From Rhynochetos jubatus (taxonomy: Eukaryota > Chordata > Aves > Eurypygiformes > Rhynochetidae): a stretch of DNA of 64,000 bases. Shown one piece after another: positions 37,301-48,954 of this stretch. The DNA lies in assembly GCA_027574665.1 (NCBI GenBank), contig CM050652.1, forward strand, positions 4,692,589 through 4,756,588, given 5' to 3'. Positions within the stretch are counted from its first letter, which is position 1; the number at the start of each line of letters is the position of its first letter. Both the position numbers and the translations under genes were made by a program. The notes below the pieces were generated by a model that saw nothing but the letters and a program-made list of their open reading frames with translations, did not search any database and was not told the origin of the DNA.

Positions 37301-40245
37301 CAGAGAATGAAAAGCTGCTGAAGGAAGAGGAAGCAGATGAGATGCACAGATATATGAGATGAAGGAACAATACAAGGTGAAGTTGCAAAGCAGTTTAAGC
37401 CTTGATTTTCAGAGGGTCGGGTCTGCAATACAATCAGATAGGCAGATGCTGGAAGGGCACAGATTGGAGTTAGCCAAAGACAAAGCAGGGAAAAGGCTGT
37501 GTTTCTTCTCAACTAAATGAAACTGTTTAGGAGTAAGGCGTCTTGATCCAAGGGAGGGAGATCACACTGAGGGCAATTCATCTCACTATTTCAGACAGCA
37601 GCATTAAGAGGAGATGAATCTTCTTTAAAGAACTCTATTTCCCTCCTCAGGCTCTGGAGGGAGGTCAGACAGCTAACTTAGAATAACTTTGGACAGCTAA
37701 AATTGACTGAGACAAATCTCACCCCACTGATACTGAGGTCTGAGTGAGAGAACAGTACTTAATGGCCTTGGACATCAAAAGCCAGACTGAAGGTCCTGCA
37801 GCCTCCTTGGGGGCAACAAGTGAATGTGCTGAGCTTGTAATATTCATCCTTCTTTGTTATAACTGACACCACCTTAGCTCTCCCTCTCCTTAATTGCATT
37901 TATTCATCTTTGCTTTATCATCACTTTTTTCAGCAGAATCAACATTTTTTAATCACGATATATTCTTGGTGATAATACTCTTCACAAAGAAATTGGTCTT
38001 TAGCTGTTCCTATACTTGGGAGTTTATCTTTCTCTATGTAGATGTTATCTACATCCCTTCAGGGTTGCCCTTATGTTGTTTCAGCTCCCTCACCGAGATT
38101 TGGGGTAGGATTCAATTGATCTAATGCAGCTACCCAAGGACTGTGTCTCCAATTTGAGGCTGGCATCCAGGCTCCCTCAGTACTCGGTGGAGAGAGATGG
38201 ACAATTACAGAGGGCAGTTTGGAGTGCCCCAGGGTAGGTGGACTGAGTAAATGGACTCATACAACTGAGATGATTGTTTTTTATCAGATCTCATCTAAGG
38301 GGGTGATTTACAGATCTGATCTAACACGAACTGGAGCCAGGAGAAAGATCCCCCTTAAATTTAAAAAACACAAGACTAACCTTAGCAACCTCATCACTGT
38401 GGCCATTGCTTTGGAAAACCACTGGATAACATAACGAATCAAAACTAATAACACTGAAGTTATTATTTTAAATAAAGTGTATATTTTCCAGTAACTTGCT
38501 TTACTAACCACCACCAGATTTCAGGTTACCTGTCACAGGAGAAATGAGCAGTTTCTTTGTGACTTTTATTTTTTGCTTAAACAGAGGAAGTCACTAAGCA
38601 GGGATTCAACCCAAAATCGAGATCCCAGCACCCAGTCCTCCAGGAAGAACTGGCTCGGGATAATCAGTTCTGTCTTTTGCAATATTTGCTTTTTACAGCA
38701 CAAAAACAATGTTTGCATGTTGGATGAGGTACGGGGCTGGAACTCACACTGTCTGGTTTCCTGTGTAGGATCCTAAGAAAAATAATACAAGTCTCTGTTT
38801 TATTCCACCCTCCCATTTTCAATATGATCTTTGTGGACCCTCCTGTGCTTCTCCTATGGCTATCAAGAACCTGGCAATCTCTGCACCTGACTTTTACCCT
38901 GAAGAAAGGGTGTGTATATTCACAGCAGGGACCAGCTAGGAGGGTAACAAAAAGCTTCCAAGACAGTGGATGTATTTTAGCAATCCCTGGGAAGAACACT
39001 GTTTAGCACTGGAGCAGATTTTACAGAGGATTGCAGGCTGGAGTCAGGCTTATTGTTGAATCCTAAAAAAGCTTATTTGATGCCATAGTTGTTGCATCAT
39101 TTCTAATCTCTAGGCCACTCACCCCATTTCCAGCACATCCAAGCGTTCTTCTGGAAGGAAACAACCCCATTAATGCTAATGGTGAAACTTAGCCAGAGAA
39201 CCGAGCCCTCTTCTGAAAGCTTTTTTGTACCTGTAAGGTTACATCATGCCCCTAACTCGCAGTTCTGCAGCTGAGATATTGCACCGTACACGTGAAACGG
39301 AGTCCTCGAGCAGGTTATTAGCTTAAAGTTAACATCTGCTGTTTTGGAAACATCCCAGGAGAGGTAACTGAGGTCTCTTTCAGGATGACTGTCTGCAGCC
39401 TTAATCAAAATAGTGCCTCTGCTGCAGCTGTAAAAGATGCATTAAAGGAAATAGAAACGACGTCTTAGCTATAACATTTATAAAACATCAAGGATGGCTT
39501 GTGAAGGAACCTGTGGTTTTCAAGTGCTAATGGAAGAAAAGCTTGGGAGCAGTGAATATTTGCCAGGTCCTGGCAAATTAGCATTTTATTTCAAGACTCT
39601 TGATGAGCAATAGAACTCAGGGGAAAATAATCAAGGTCCGCTATGGTTCATGCTACACGAATTTTGTGAATATTTAACGTTTCACCAACTGGGTAGGTCT
39701 CCGTTGCCTAATAGCTACCCAGGCAGTTAGAGTCCCTCATCCAGCAAAAGCTCTGAAGGACTCATCCAAGTCCACAACCTTGCAGAGAAAAGGGCTTCCT
39801 TTTCACTGGGGAAATGTCAGGTCTGCCAGAGAGACAGAAGACCTGTAAAGAACAAAACCATATTTGATTTGATTCTTTTCTCTTTACCCTTTTTTTGCCT
39901 AAGGAGGAGCCTGATCCCTGTGAAGTGGAAGGGTGTGAGACAGGCAGTCAGGCAAGTGCTGCCACCTCAAAGCGATTCCTGCCTGAAATAAGTCCAGGTC
40001 AGGTCTACCCTCACAGTGGGATGACAGGATGGTGGTACAACCACATACCTCAGTGACCACCAGAGATTGATTGACAAGCAGAAGCATTGTCAGTAGTGCC
40101 TCCAAGCAGGATTTGGAGTCAGATCTCCAAAAGCATAGGATTAGGACTACCTGTCTGTCCAATAAATAACAATGTATTACAGGGGAGGCAGGAGACACAG
40201 GCTGGCTAAAAAGCATGGCAACTCAAAATGCAGTTCATGGAGAAT

Positions 40246-40300
40246 TTAGGAGATCAGCTCATCCACCTTAGAAATTAGGAGATCAGTTCATCCATCCTCC
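40246..40300. repeat. Short tandem duplication (~27-bp unit)
   Basis: The phrase ttaggagatcagctcatcca is repeated almost exactly as attaggagatcagttcatcc about 27 bases later. It is a local duplication with no apparent function. Confidence 0.8.
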
Positions 40301-40424
40301 CACCCCAGAGCAGAAATTACCTAGCTGTTCCTGAGAGAAGACTATGTATGTTCTTAAAACCCTCCAGTGGCAGAATTTCTCCCTCTGCCCCCAACAACTC
40401 ACTGCACCTCTTAATTATCCTTAT

Positions 40425-40782
40425 TCATAGAATCCTCAATCATAGAATAGTTTGGGTTGCAACAGACCTTTAAATGTCACCTAGTCCAAACCCTCTGACA
40501 TGGACAGGAACACCTTCAACTAGATCAGGTTGCACATCCAACCTGGCCGTGAATGTTTCCAGGGATGGGGCACCTACCACCTCTGGACAACCTGGTCCAG
40601 TGTTTCACCATCCTCATTATAACAAACTTCTTCCTTTTATCTACGTCTAAACCTACCCTCTTTTAGTTTAAAACCATTGTCCCTTGTTCTATGAAAAACA
40701 GGCCCTACTAATACATCTGCCCCCATCTTTCTTCTCGGCCCCTTCAGATACTGGAAGGTGCTATAAGGTCTCCCCAGAGCCT
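40425..40782 (-). mobile_element. CR1 LINE, 3' end fragment
   Basis: Read on the minus strand, this is the 3' UTR-proximal end of a chicken-repeat-1 element. The plus strand begins with the inverted tail tcatagaa...tcatagaatag, then tttgggttgcaacagacc. It continues through gaatgtttccagggatgggg, cctggtccagtgtttcacca and the cccttgttctatg block that is typical of CR1. The copy is 5'-truncated, as nearly all CR1 copies are. Confidence 0.93.
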
Positions 40783-41169
40783 ACGGTCATGGACTAATTA
40801 TGATCCATGGGCTATAAGGTGTCTTCAAAGGTGAAGAATTGAAAGAATTGTAGTTGTCCTCCAGTTTACTCAGGAAAATTCAGAATGATGTATTGACTGG
40901 CCCATGGTAATGTACAAGTACCGCAGCAAAGCCAGCCACTGAAACTGGAGTTCCAGTCCACTTCCTCAACCATTAAGTCATCCTCCCATTAAGCTAGAGT
41001 CCTACCAGTGGTATGTGAACTGGTTGGTCGAAGGTGGCTCTGCACTCCAGGGGACCAGCAAGTAGAAAGGCAATTTCTCAGCTTTCATGATCCCTGTGCA
41101 GGACTGAGGAGTGGGGTCTGGTCTCTAATTCCTAGTAGGGGTAAAGAGAACTCCCCTGCCATCAATGAA

Positions 41170-41375
41170 GTCTGTAGCTGCTGAGATGGTATAGGACCAT
41201 CATCTCTGTAGGGATGTAGGGTGATAATATGACCCTGCAAGGGTCAGCCCTGATGCAGGACCACCATCCTCGTAAGGCTGATGTAGGGAGGTTCCTCTGC
41301 GGTGGTGTGGGACCATCCACTTTTGCCTCCTACCATAGGGATGACCATGTAGGGCAGGTGGGATGTGCTCAAAAG
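41170..41375. repeat. Degenerate tandem repeat, unit about 60-70 bp
   Basis: Three diverged copies share a 'g.aggaccatcat..ct.gta.gg..gatgtaggg' pattern: ggtataggaccatcatc, then gatgcaggaccaccatc, then ggtgtgggaccatccac. Each is followed by a tgtagggagg-like or tgtagggcagg-like string. It is recognisable only by eye, and the boundaries are uncertain. Confidence 0.45.
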
Positions 41376-43831
41376 GCTGATTTGTGCAGCAGAGGTGTCC
41401 TGAATGAGGGGAGGGAAAAAAGGAGGCTGAGACTTGCCTCTTCCTGCATATCAACACAGCGTGGCACAGACCTGAAAGCCACTGTCGCCTCCCTTCATGG
41501 CCAAGGGTGAGCTGGGCAAACAACATTTGAGACCCTCAGCTCCAAGCCAAACACAGCACACCAACAATGCCACAGGCCCTCTAAGGAGTGAAATTGTTCC
41601 CATTCATTCAGACCAAGACACTGAACATCTCATAATAACACAGCTAAAGCACTTATTGAAAATACAAAAGGATTATCTTGACACTTATTCCTTGGAGTAT
41701 CCTGCAATACAAAGTCTTGGCTGATATAAAAATTGGTTTTGGCCTCTTGCTTATGAATATAACCTAGAACTGATTGTTAAATGTGCCAGGTCTTGTAAAA
41801 ATAGGTAATTCAGCAAGAATAAGGTCTATCTACTGTTTAATCAGCAGCAATGATTCCTGCTGGCGGCACGAATAAAGTCTGTTCCAAGTATCAGTTAAGG
41901 GAGGTTTTCTCAAGAGACCTTGTTTTCAGAAGCAATTTGTCAATCATATGAGAAATAAAATCAGATTAATAATTTACATGAGTGTCATCCTGGAAAGGGC
42001 AGTTTCCTGTGCCCCCCTCCAACCTACCACAATAACCATCTGCAGACCTGCCACTGACCCCTCCTCATCCCTGCCATCACACTGGGGACCTTGGGGGTAC
42101 AAAACACCTGAGTGCTTATGGGGCAAGTGGGTTGAAGAAAACGATGTTAATGTTGTAAAAAATCATCACTCATAGTTTTGACTCTATAAGGGCATCCAAG
42201 GCCATGGCAGCATTACAAAAAAAGTGATAGACCTAAAAAAAAACCCACTGGGGCTTTGGACATGGAGAGAAATGCTGTTTCCTGCGCTATTATTTCTTTC
42301 TTAGCTCAGTGCAAAGAACAGCAAATGCAAATAAGCTGGAGCCCCTGGCCCAGTGCCGAGCATCCCGCCTGATCCCGAGCCAGAGGCTTTTCAGAGCTAC
42401 ATGCCCTTGAAGTGAGGAAGCCTTGAAAAAAAGTGTCCTCCCCCCAGGTCTGTTTTGAAGTCGGAGCCCAGCCACACCAAGGACTCTTGTGTAAGCTGGT
42501 TACCTGTGTTGCGTGTCAGACATCCCAGCCAGCTGCGCATGGGAAGGACTGTCATGCAGATGGTTGTCATTAGCCATTGCAATGGGCTGGGCAATTCCCA
42601 GTGCTCCAGAACACCCTTCTTTGTAACAAAAAACATACTTGTCTTGTCAAGCGAGGACAAAAGAAAAAAAAGCATATTGTCCTCAAGGAATACGGGCAAC
42701 CTTTTTCCATGGAAGATAAGTACCGAAGGTCAGGAAGAAGAGGGAGGGAATCTCAACACTCATGGGGTAAAATAGAGCAAAATTACTGGGGAAAAAGGCA
42801 CTCTAATCTAGCTCAGCACCATGCACTTATTTTACATGTTTTCTAGCCACCACCACTGCTGGATTCTCTAACAGATCTGTCTAGCCTGAAACATTTCCAC
42901 TGATCGATGCTGCTACTCCTACTGCTGCTGCCCTTCGCTGATGTGTTGAGCCCCCATGCCACAATTGCACAACAATGGAATGGCAGAGGTGATGCCCTGG
43001 TATCCCAGCTGTGATGTCCCCATGCAAGGTCAGTTTTTAATGACTAACGAGATGCCCTTTCCTGCCCTCACTCCAGTGGTGATGGGCTCCACCATTGCTA
43101 CAACACAAGCGACTGAAAAAGCTCTCCTTAAGCCCAAAATGAACATCTGATTTTTCCAGTCACTGTCTTCTCAGCCAGGAAAGATGCCAAAACAGCTCAT
43201 CATGGTGCTGTCCTTTTGGTAAACAAAGAGGTAGAGGACAATTCTAATAGCTTTCTCCGTACTGGAACAGTTTTGCTAGAAACCCTATTCCTCCAGTGAC
43301 ACCTACTATTCCTGCAGGTTTTTCCTGGGGAAAAAGATATCCAGTTTTCTTCCCTATTTCCCAACCAAGTGGTTGTCTTTCCTCTTGCCTCTCTCCAGAC
43401 TCCAGCATGTGTACATCTTTGTGGGATGGCAAAACTAGGTTGAACCCAGCAACTACCCCAGATTTTCTATAAAACACTCCAGATGATAACCTCCCAGAAC
43501 AGGATGTGCTTTCCTCTCAACCACTTTTATTTATTGACTCACATTCTGTCTGCAGGTCATTTACAACTCCTGATCCTCTCTCCAGCCAGGTATGCCACTT
43601 TTCACCTCCTTTCCTTGCATGTCCTTCTGTTGACTTTGGATCCATCCCTCCAGTTTAACGAAATCACTTGTAATTCTCACCCTAACCTCACAAATGTTTG
43701 CAGAATCTTCCAGCTTGATATCCCTGATCGTCACCTAAGGGTGTAATTTACCTCACCGAACTTCAGATGCCCACCTCAGCGCCATTGGTCCTCTTCTGAT
43801 GCAGCAGCAACCAGCATTTTGAGCAGTTTGG

Positions 43832-43858
43832 CGGGGGGGTGGGGGGGGGGGGGGGTGG
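43832..43858 (+). repeat. Interrupted poly-G run
   Basis: A cgggggggt block is followed directly by 15 G residues and then tgg. It is a candidate G-quadruplex site and prone to sequencing error. Confidence 0.9.
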
Positions 43859-43974
43859 TTGTCTGGAGGTGATGGTCCTGCAGAGCTCATGGGAGCCATA
43901 TATTCCTGCCTACCTACAAGAGAGTCACTGGAGTAGCAAAAAAAGCCTTCCCCAAGGCCAGATACAGCCAGCCA

Positions 43975-44230
43975 TCCTCTCAGAATGGAAAATGAAACTG
44001 GCTTGATATGATTTACTCCTGTCAATCCACATTGGCTGTTTTTTTATTACCTTATTATCCTCTAGGTGCTTATAAATTGATTGTTTGATAATTTTTAATA
44101 GCATCCTCCTGGATACTGGAGTAAAGCTGGCCAGTCTCTGATTCCCCTGACTCTCATTCCCCTCCTTCACATAGACAGGCACAGTCTGTGCCCTTCCCCA
44201 GTCCTCCAAAGCCTCCTTGCCAAGTCTGCT
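43975..44230 (-). pseudogene. CR1-type reverse transcriptase fragment (decayed)
   Basis: The minus-strand reading frame contains LEDWGRAQTVPVYVKEGN, then LASFTPVSRRMLLKII, KHLEDNKVI and DRSKSY. These match, in order, the EDWRKAN..PIFKKG, YRPVSLTSV, HLEDKKVI and GKSC blocks of the CR1-clade non-LTR reverse transcriptase. The flanks on both sides show no further match I can follow. It is an old internal fragment, not a working element. Confidence 0.8.
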
Positions 44231-46810
44231 GGGATAACCATAACCAGAGGAGCGAGCCTTTACTCTGCCCACTTCACAACTACTCCTGCACAGGTTTCTT
44301 CAAGCCCTTGAATACATCAGACTTGCCTCCTCTCAGCTTTTAACCTGTTCTTGCCCTGCTCCATCTCTTCTCCCATTGTTATAAATTAACTTCACTTGTT
44401 AATCCCTTTTTTTTGAAGGGTGAATAAAAGCAGATGTTTTCTGTGGTTTCCCACTCTCTGAGAATTCATGTGTTTAATCCATCCTTCATTTTTCTCTTGC
44501 TTTCATGCATGTACAGAATTGCCTGGATTGTTTTTTTCATCCTTTATTATGTGAAACCGCTTTGGTGTCTTGGCTTTTCTGATTTCATGCTTTAGCACAT
44601 GGCCTAATATTTAAATTCAGCCTTCTTGGGTCTTTTATTTTCTTTAATGACTCCATCATTAATTTCTATTTCTTGAGAAATTTCTTGCATAACTCCTTAA
44701 GTGGTTCGCCTTTTTTTACTTTGCTGTTTTGGCAAATGTCATCAATAATTCTCACTGATATTTCTATAAGCTCACAAAGTTCAATGGACAGATTGAAGTA
44801 AAACAGCATAAACTGACCAGTGCACTGTGACCCTTTCCAGATGTTTGTCCAACCAAGGCTAAGGGAAAAGAGAAGGATCACAGCATTTGTTTTTCATGTC
44901 ATTATGCCACTCTCGTTGCTGAGATTGGCTGGAAATTCCTGCCATCACACAGATTTGAAGGGCCTTACCTTGAACAGATAAGGGAGCCCTCTGAACATTC
45001 CTGCTTAGAAAAGAGCTTTTCATCACCTCAGGATAAAATCCACAGCCCCAGAGGAAAATTTGCCTAATGAAAATAATCAGCTGAGCTGTGGCAGCTGAGG
45101 GCACCCACTCACAATTGGGGTTTAGCTGCCCTGAGGTTCACAACCAGGCAGACACACACTCTGGGAACAGTGCTGGGTATAAACACCATCCAGTGCCTCC
45201 CTGTGCATCTGCAGGGATGGAAAACCCTAGGGAAAAAAATCAGAGAGACTGTTGTGGGGCATCCTAGTTGCCACAATAATATAGCAGGACGCAGTAGCCT
45301 GGGCTTTTTGCATGAGTTCAGCAAATCCAAGTATTTTGAAGTGCAAATCACGGTTTTGGTAAAGCAAAGCTGTGGTTTCACAGTAGAGTGTGGAGCAGCA
45401 ATAGCCACAAAAGAGTATCTATCTACCTCATCCTGGAAGGAGAGGTGAAATCAGGGGCTGTTCTGTTTATTGCCCCCATACAGCCTGTGTGCTTTCACAC
45501 GTGTGAGCTACCATGCTGTCCTGTAAAAGCACTGCAGAATGCAGCAGCAGGGAGAAATGACCATTATTTGGGCCAGCAAGAAAAAGGAGGCAGCGTATGG
45601 GTTCGGAGAGAGCCTTAGGAAAACTATTCCCTTGTGCATACGCGTGCAATCCACTGATGCATCGCAGATACCATCTCTTACAGGTAATTTGCAGTTTATT
45701 CATAGAAAATGAAATTTTATTTAAGAAATACCAATCTAGTTTAAATATCTTTTTTTTCTTCTGTGTGTTCATCAATTGCTGTGCTGTACCTGGGCAAATA
45801 GAGTCTGAGGCAATTCCCAGGTGAAAAATTACCATCCAGCACCAATTCTTGCAAACGATTCTTTAGCAGCAGCCTAGGAAATTTGAGAAAATGCAAAATC
45901 TTAGCACCTGAGTAAATCTGTGTTAAGTTATGTATTTGCTTAATAGATGCTTCCACACGTAGTGAGTTCAACTGGCTTATATAAGAGTATCAACTTTAGT
46001 ATTTGATTTAGAATTTAATATAAAGGCGACAGATTGCAAAACACAATCAGATTTACCAGCTCAGGGGAATGAACCTTTTTATGAAACTAGCAATTATACA
46101 TATAAAATCAGCTGAAAATGAGTTAGCAAGATCAAACTTCCAGCTTGCTGACTGAACTGATGATTAAACCATGATTAAAGTCGGTGAGCTAAATGAACAT
46201 CTATCCACCCACAATTCAATTCACCCTTGAAAAAAAGAGGGACTGTCTGTGACAAGGGCTATTTCAGCGATGTGGAGTCAGCACATTGATACCAGGGGAT
46301 GTGACGGCTCAATCGAGGGGCTGGGGAAGTTCAGCACAGGCAGCAAGAGGCACTGGGAGGGGGGACAAGCCTCCAGCCAGCCTGTCTAGCCAGGGCCAAC
46401 CTCTGCCCAAACCGCCTGGCACTGATGACCTCACAGGGGATTCCCAAGCCCACGTATAGCACAATTCCCTCCTGTGTTGTAAACAGGACCTATATGTGGG
46501 AAGCAGGCCAGCTCCCATGACTTTCTTGTCTCATAACATTTGCCGCTGTTTTTAAGGCTCAATCATATGATATGATGAGGTTTGCAGTCTCTTTGGCTAG
46601 GTAACTAAATGCAAGCTCCTACCTCTCAAAGCCAGGGAGGAAAACTCCAGTGCGTGACCTCAGTGTTCCCTAAAGATGGCTTTGAGTACACTGAAAAGGG
46701 AAAATGAAACTTAATCTCTGGGAAGGAGGCTGTAACGGAGGATGCAACCAGTATTATACAGAGTAGCCCCATCAGCACATCCTGCAATTCCTCAGACCAT
46801 CTTGCCACAG

Positions 46811-47010
46811 ATCACAGGAATAATTTGGGGTTGAAAAGGACCTGAGGAGGTTTCTGGTCCAACCTCCTACTTAAATCGGGGTCAGGTCTGAGATCAGACC
46901 AGGATGCTCAAGGTTTAATCCCGTCTTGCCAACCTTCAGGGACAGAGCCTGTGTCACCGCTGTCCTGGAGAAGTTTTGCCTTACATCCAAGCAGATAACC
47001 AGGGAAAGTG
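46811..47010 (-). mobile_element. Diverged CR1 LINE 3' fragment
   Basis: The plus strand reads atcacaggaataatttgggg, then ttgaaaaggacctgaggagg, then ggtccaacctcc, and further on gggacagagcctgtgtcacc and tacatccaagcagat. These follow the inverted CR1 3'-end consensus (cacagaatcatttaggttggaaaagacct...gtccaacc) with many substitutions. It is older than the copies at 52.6 and 54.4 kb. Confidence 0.65.
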
Positions 47011-47259
47011 CTCCAGCTCTGAGCATACTGGGAGTCCCCAGATCAGCACCTCCAAACCCCCAAGGCTGACTCTGTGCTCTCCCAGCCCAGCAACATCCCA
47101 TTTCTCTCCCAGCCCAGCATGCCTAAATCACTGCTGGAACAATCCATATCTTCACCCCATGCTTGCATCCCTGACCCTGCTGCCCACACACATGCCTCAT
47201 AGCAGCACCCCCAAAGCTTTCCCCCCAGTTCTCACAAGCCCTTCTGGTACTCATTATAT

Positions 47260-47740
47260 CTTCCCCATCCCAGTACCCCCAATTCCCCTAGCAACCCTCC
47301 TAACCTCCTCAGCCTGGCACCCCAAATCCTACTGGGATTCCCACAGCCCAGCATCCCAAATCCCACCAGGACACTCACCCACCTTCCCCAGCCTGGCAAC
47401 GCAAACCCAGCTGGGACCCCCTCACACACACACCCAATCCCACTGGGACACCCCCATCCAGGTATTGAAAGCCTCACCATGACCTCCCCATCAGAACACC
47501 CCAATCCCTGCTGGGACTCCCCCAGCCTGGCACCTCAAATACCACCGGGATCCCCCTGACATCACAAACCCTGACAGGCCTCCTGCAGCACAGCATCCCA
47601 AACCCCAACAGGACCCCTACCCACCCTTCCCAGACCAACACCTCTACCCCGCCCAACAGCCCTATCCCATACTTCCGCAAACCAGCACCCCAAACCTCAC
47701 CACAACTTCTGCAATCCAGCATCCCAGTCCCTGCCACGAC
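47260..47740. repeat. Diverged minisatellite (~50-bp unit)
   Basis: A loose unit recurs about ten times: 'ccagc(ct)ggca(c)cccaaatcc(ca)ctgggac'. Examples are cagcctggcaccccaaatcc, cagcccagcatcccaaatcc, cagcctggcaacgcaaaccc and cagcctggcacctcaaatac. Units differ in length and sequence. The repeat leads directly into the hexamer array at 47745. Confidence 0.7.
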
Positions 47741-47744
47741 CCTC

Positions 47745-48720
47745 CATCCCCATCTCCATCCCCATCACCAATTTCATCCCCATCACCACCTTCATTCCAA
47801 CCCCCATCCTCATCACCATTCCCATCCCCAGCTTCATTGCCATTTTCATCTTCATCCCCATCCCCACTGGGCCTCCCCCATCTTCATCTTCATCCTCATC
47901 CCCATCTTCATACCCATTTCCATTTCCATCCCCATCTTCACCATCTTCATCCCTATTTCCATCTCCATCCCCACCTTCACCATCTTCATCCCTATTTCCA
48001 TCTCCATCCCCACCTTCATCCTCACCCCCATCATCACCATCTTAATCCCCATCATCATCCCTATCATTACCATTTCCATCCCCATCTTGATTTCCATCCT
48101 CATCCCCATCCCAGCCAGGCTGACCCCCATCCCCATCTTCATCCCCATCCTCAACCCCATCCCTTTCTTCATCCCCATCATCCCCATCTTCATACCCATT
48201 TCCATCTCCATCCCCATCTTCATCCTAATCCCCATCTTCATTCCCATCCTCATCCTCATTGCCGCTGGGCCTACCCCCATACCCATATTCATCCCCATCC
48301 TCATCCCCATCTTCATCCCCATCATCACCATCTTAATCCCCATCTTGATTTCCATCCTCATCCCCATTCCAGCCAGGCTGACACCCATCCCCATCTTCAT
48401 CCTCATCATCACCATCCCCTTCTTCATCCTTATCCCCACCCCCATCTCCATCCTCATCTTCATCCCCATCATCATCCCCATCATCCCCATCTTCATACCC
48501 ATTTCTATCTCCATCCCCATCTTCATCCCCATCTTGATTTCCATCCTCATTCCCATCCCAGCCAGACTGACACCCATCCCCATCTTCATCCCCATTTCCA
48601 TCTCCATCTTCGTTCCCATCCTCCTCCCCATTCCCGCTGGGCCCACCCCCACCCCCATCTCCATCCTCATCTTCATCCCCATCATCATCCCCATCCCCAT
48701 GCTCAGCCCCATCCCCACCC
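47745..48720. repeat. Hexamer-based CCCATC/TTCATC array with higher-order units
   Basis: About 975 bases consist of permuted CCCATC, TTCATC, CTCATC, TTCCATC and CACCATC words. The plus strand is almost free of G. A higher-order pattern shows as recurring landmarks: agccaggctgac or agccagactgac near 48112, 48371 and 48560; atcttgatttccatcctcat near 48084, 48341 and 48533; and cgctgggcc near 48263 and 48635. The hexamer period leaves several frames open, giving His-Pro-rich and Ile-Pro-rich plus-strand frames and Met-Gly-rich and Asp-Gly-rich minus-strand frames. These are composition artefacts, not proteins. Confidence 0.95.
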
Positions 48721-48845
48721 CCACGCCCCCCGCCCCTCCCTCCCCCGCCCACGGGTGTGGCGGCCGCCGGCGGGGGGCGGGAGCGGCCGGGGGCGGCCTT
48801 AGCGTGCGGTGGCCCCACCGCGCTCCACCGCGCCGCGCTCCAGCC
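48721..48845 (+). promoter_or_regulatory. STIMATE-like promoter / 5'UTR, start of CpG island
   Basis: Directly after the repeat array the sequence becomes very GC- and CpG-rich, and the island continues to about 49,160. GC-box (Sp/KLF) strings are ggggggcggg and gggggcggcc at about 48,773-48,806. There is no TATA box, which fits a CpG-island promoter. The transcription start is expected in this interval but cannot be fixed by eye. Confidence 0.7.
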
Positions 48846-48954
48846 ATGGCCGCCGCCCGTCCGGCGCACGGCTGCGGCAGCGGCGCGCTGCTGGGGCGCT
48901 TCGGCATGTTGCTGCAGGCGCTGCTGGCCCTCTGCGCCTTCAGCACCCTCATGC
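48846..48954 (+). CDS. STIMATEL: STIMATE-like (TMEM110-like), coding exon 1
   Basis: STIMATE is a multi-pass endoplasmic reticulum protein that promotes STIM1 activation at contacts with the plasma membrane, supporting store-operated calcium entry. The exon starts with ATG in a strong context (cagccATGG) and encodes 36 residues plus one base before the donor ATGC|GTGAGT. After a short Ala/Gly/Arg-rich head come SGALLGRFGMLLQALLALCA and FSTLM. These align with [20 protein letters not shown] and FSTLM of human STIMATE. Residues about 15-36 form the first hydrophobic segment. The start was chosen by Kozak context and by length: the frame is also open upstream through the repeat array, which would add a low-complexity extension. 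The gene symbol is descriptive; the nearest described gene is TMEM110-like of fish and birds. Confidence 0.88.

Larger units (their letters stand above)
22461..47050. other. Intergenic spacer between divergent SFMBT2 and STIMATE-like genes
   Basis: No exon chain, RNA gene or recognisable protein is visible in this stretch of about 24.6 kb. It holds a MIR-like fossil near 28.3 kb, CR1 pieces at 40.4, 44.1 and 46.9 kb, a few local tandem repeats, A and G runs, and some AT-rich blocks rich in homeodomain-like and FOX-like strings that may be enhancers. The open frames of 60-145 codons lack splice context and protein-like composition. Unannotated long noncoding transcripts cannot be excluded. Confidence 0.6.

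Noticed and set aside
47837-48802. 321-codon His/Pro-rich open frame on the plus strand
   Set aside because: It is a reading of the CCCATC/TTCATC hexamer array. The other hexamer-related frames are equally open, there is no domain, and it runs out as soon as the array ends.
47852-48952. 366-codon Met/Gly-rich open frame on the minus strand
   Set aside because: It is the antisense reading of the same array and of STIMATE-like exon 1. The composition follows directly from the hexamer, so it is not a gene.
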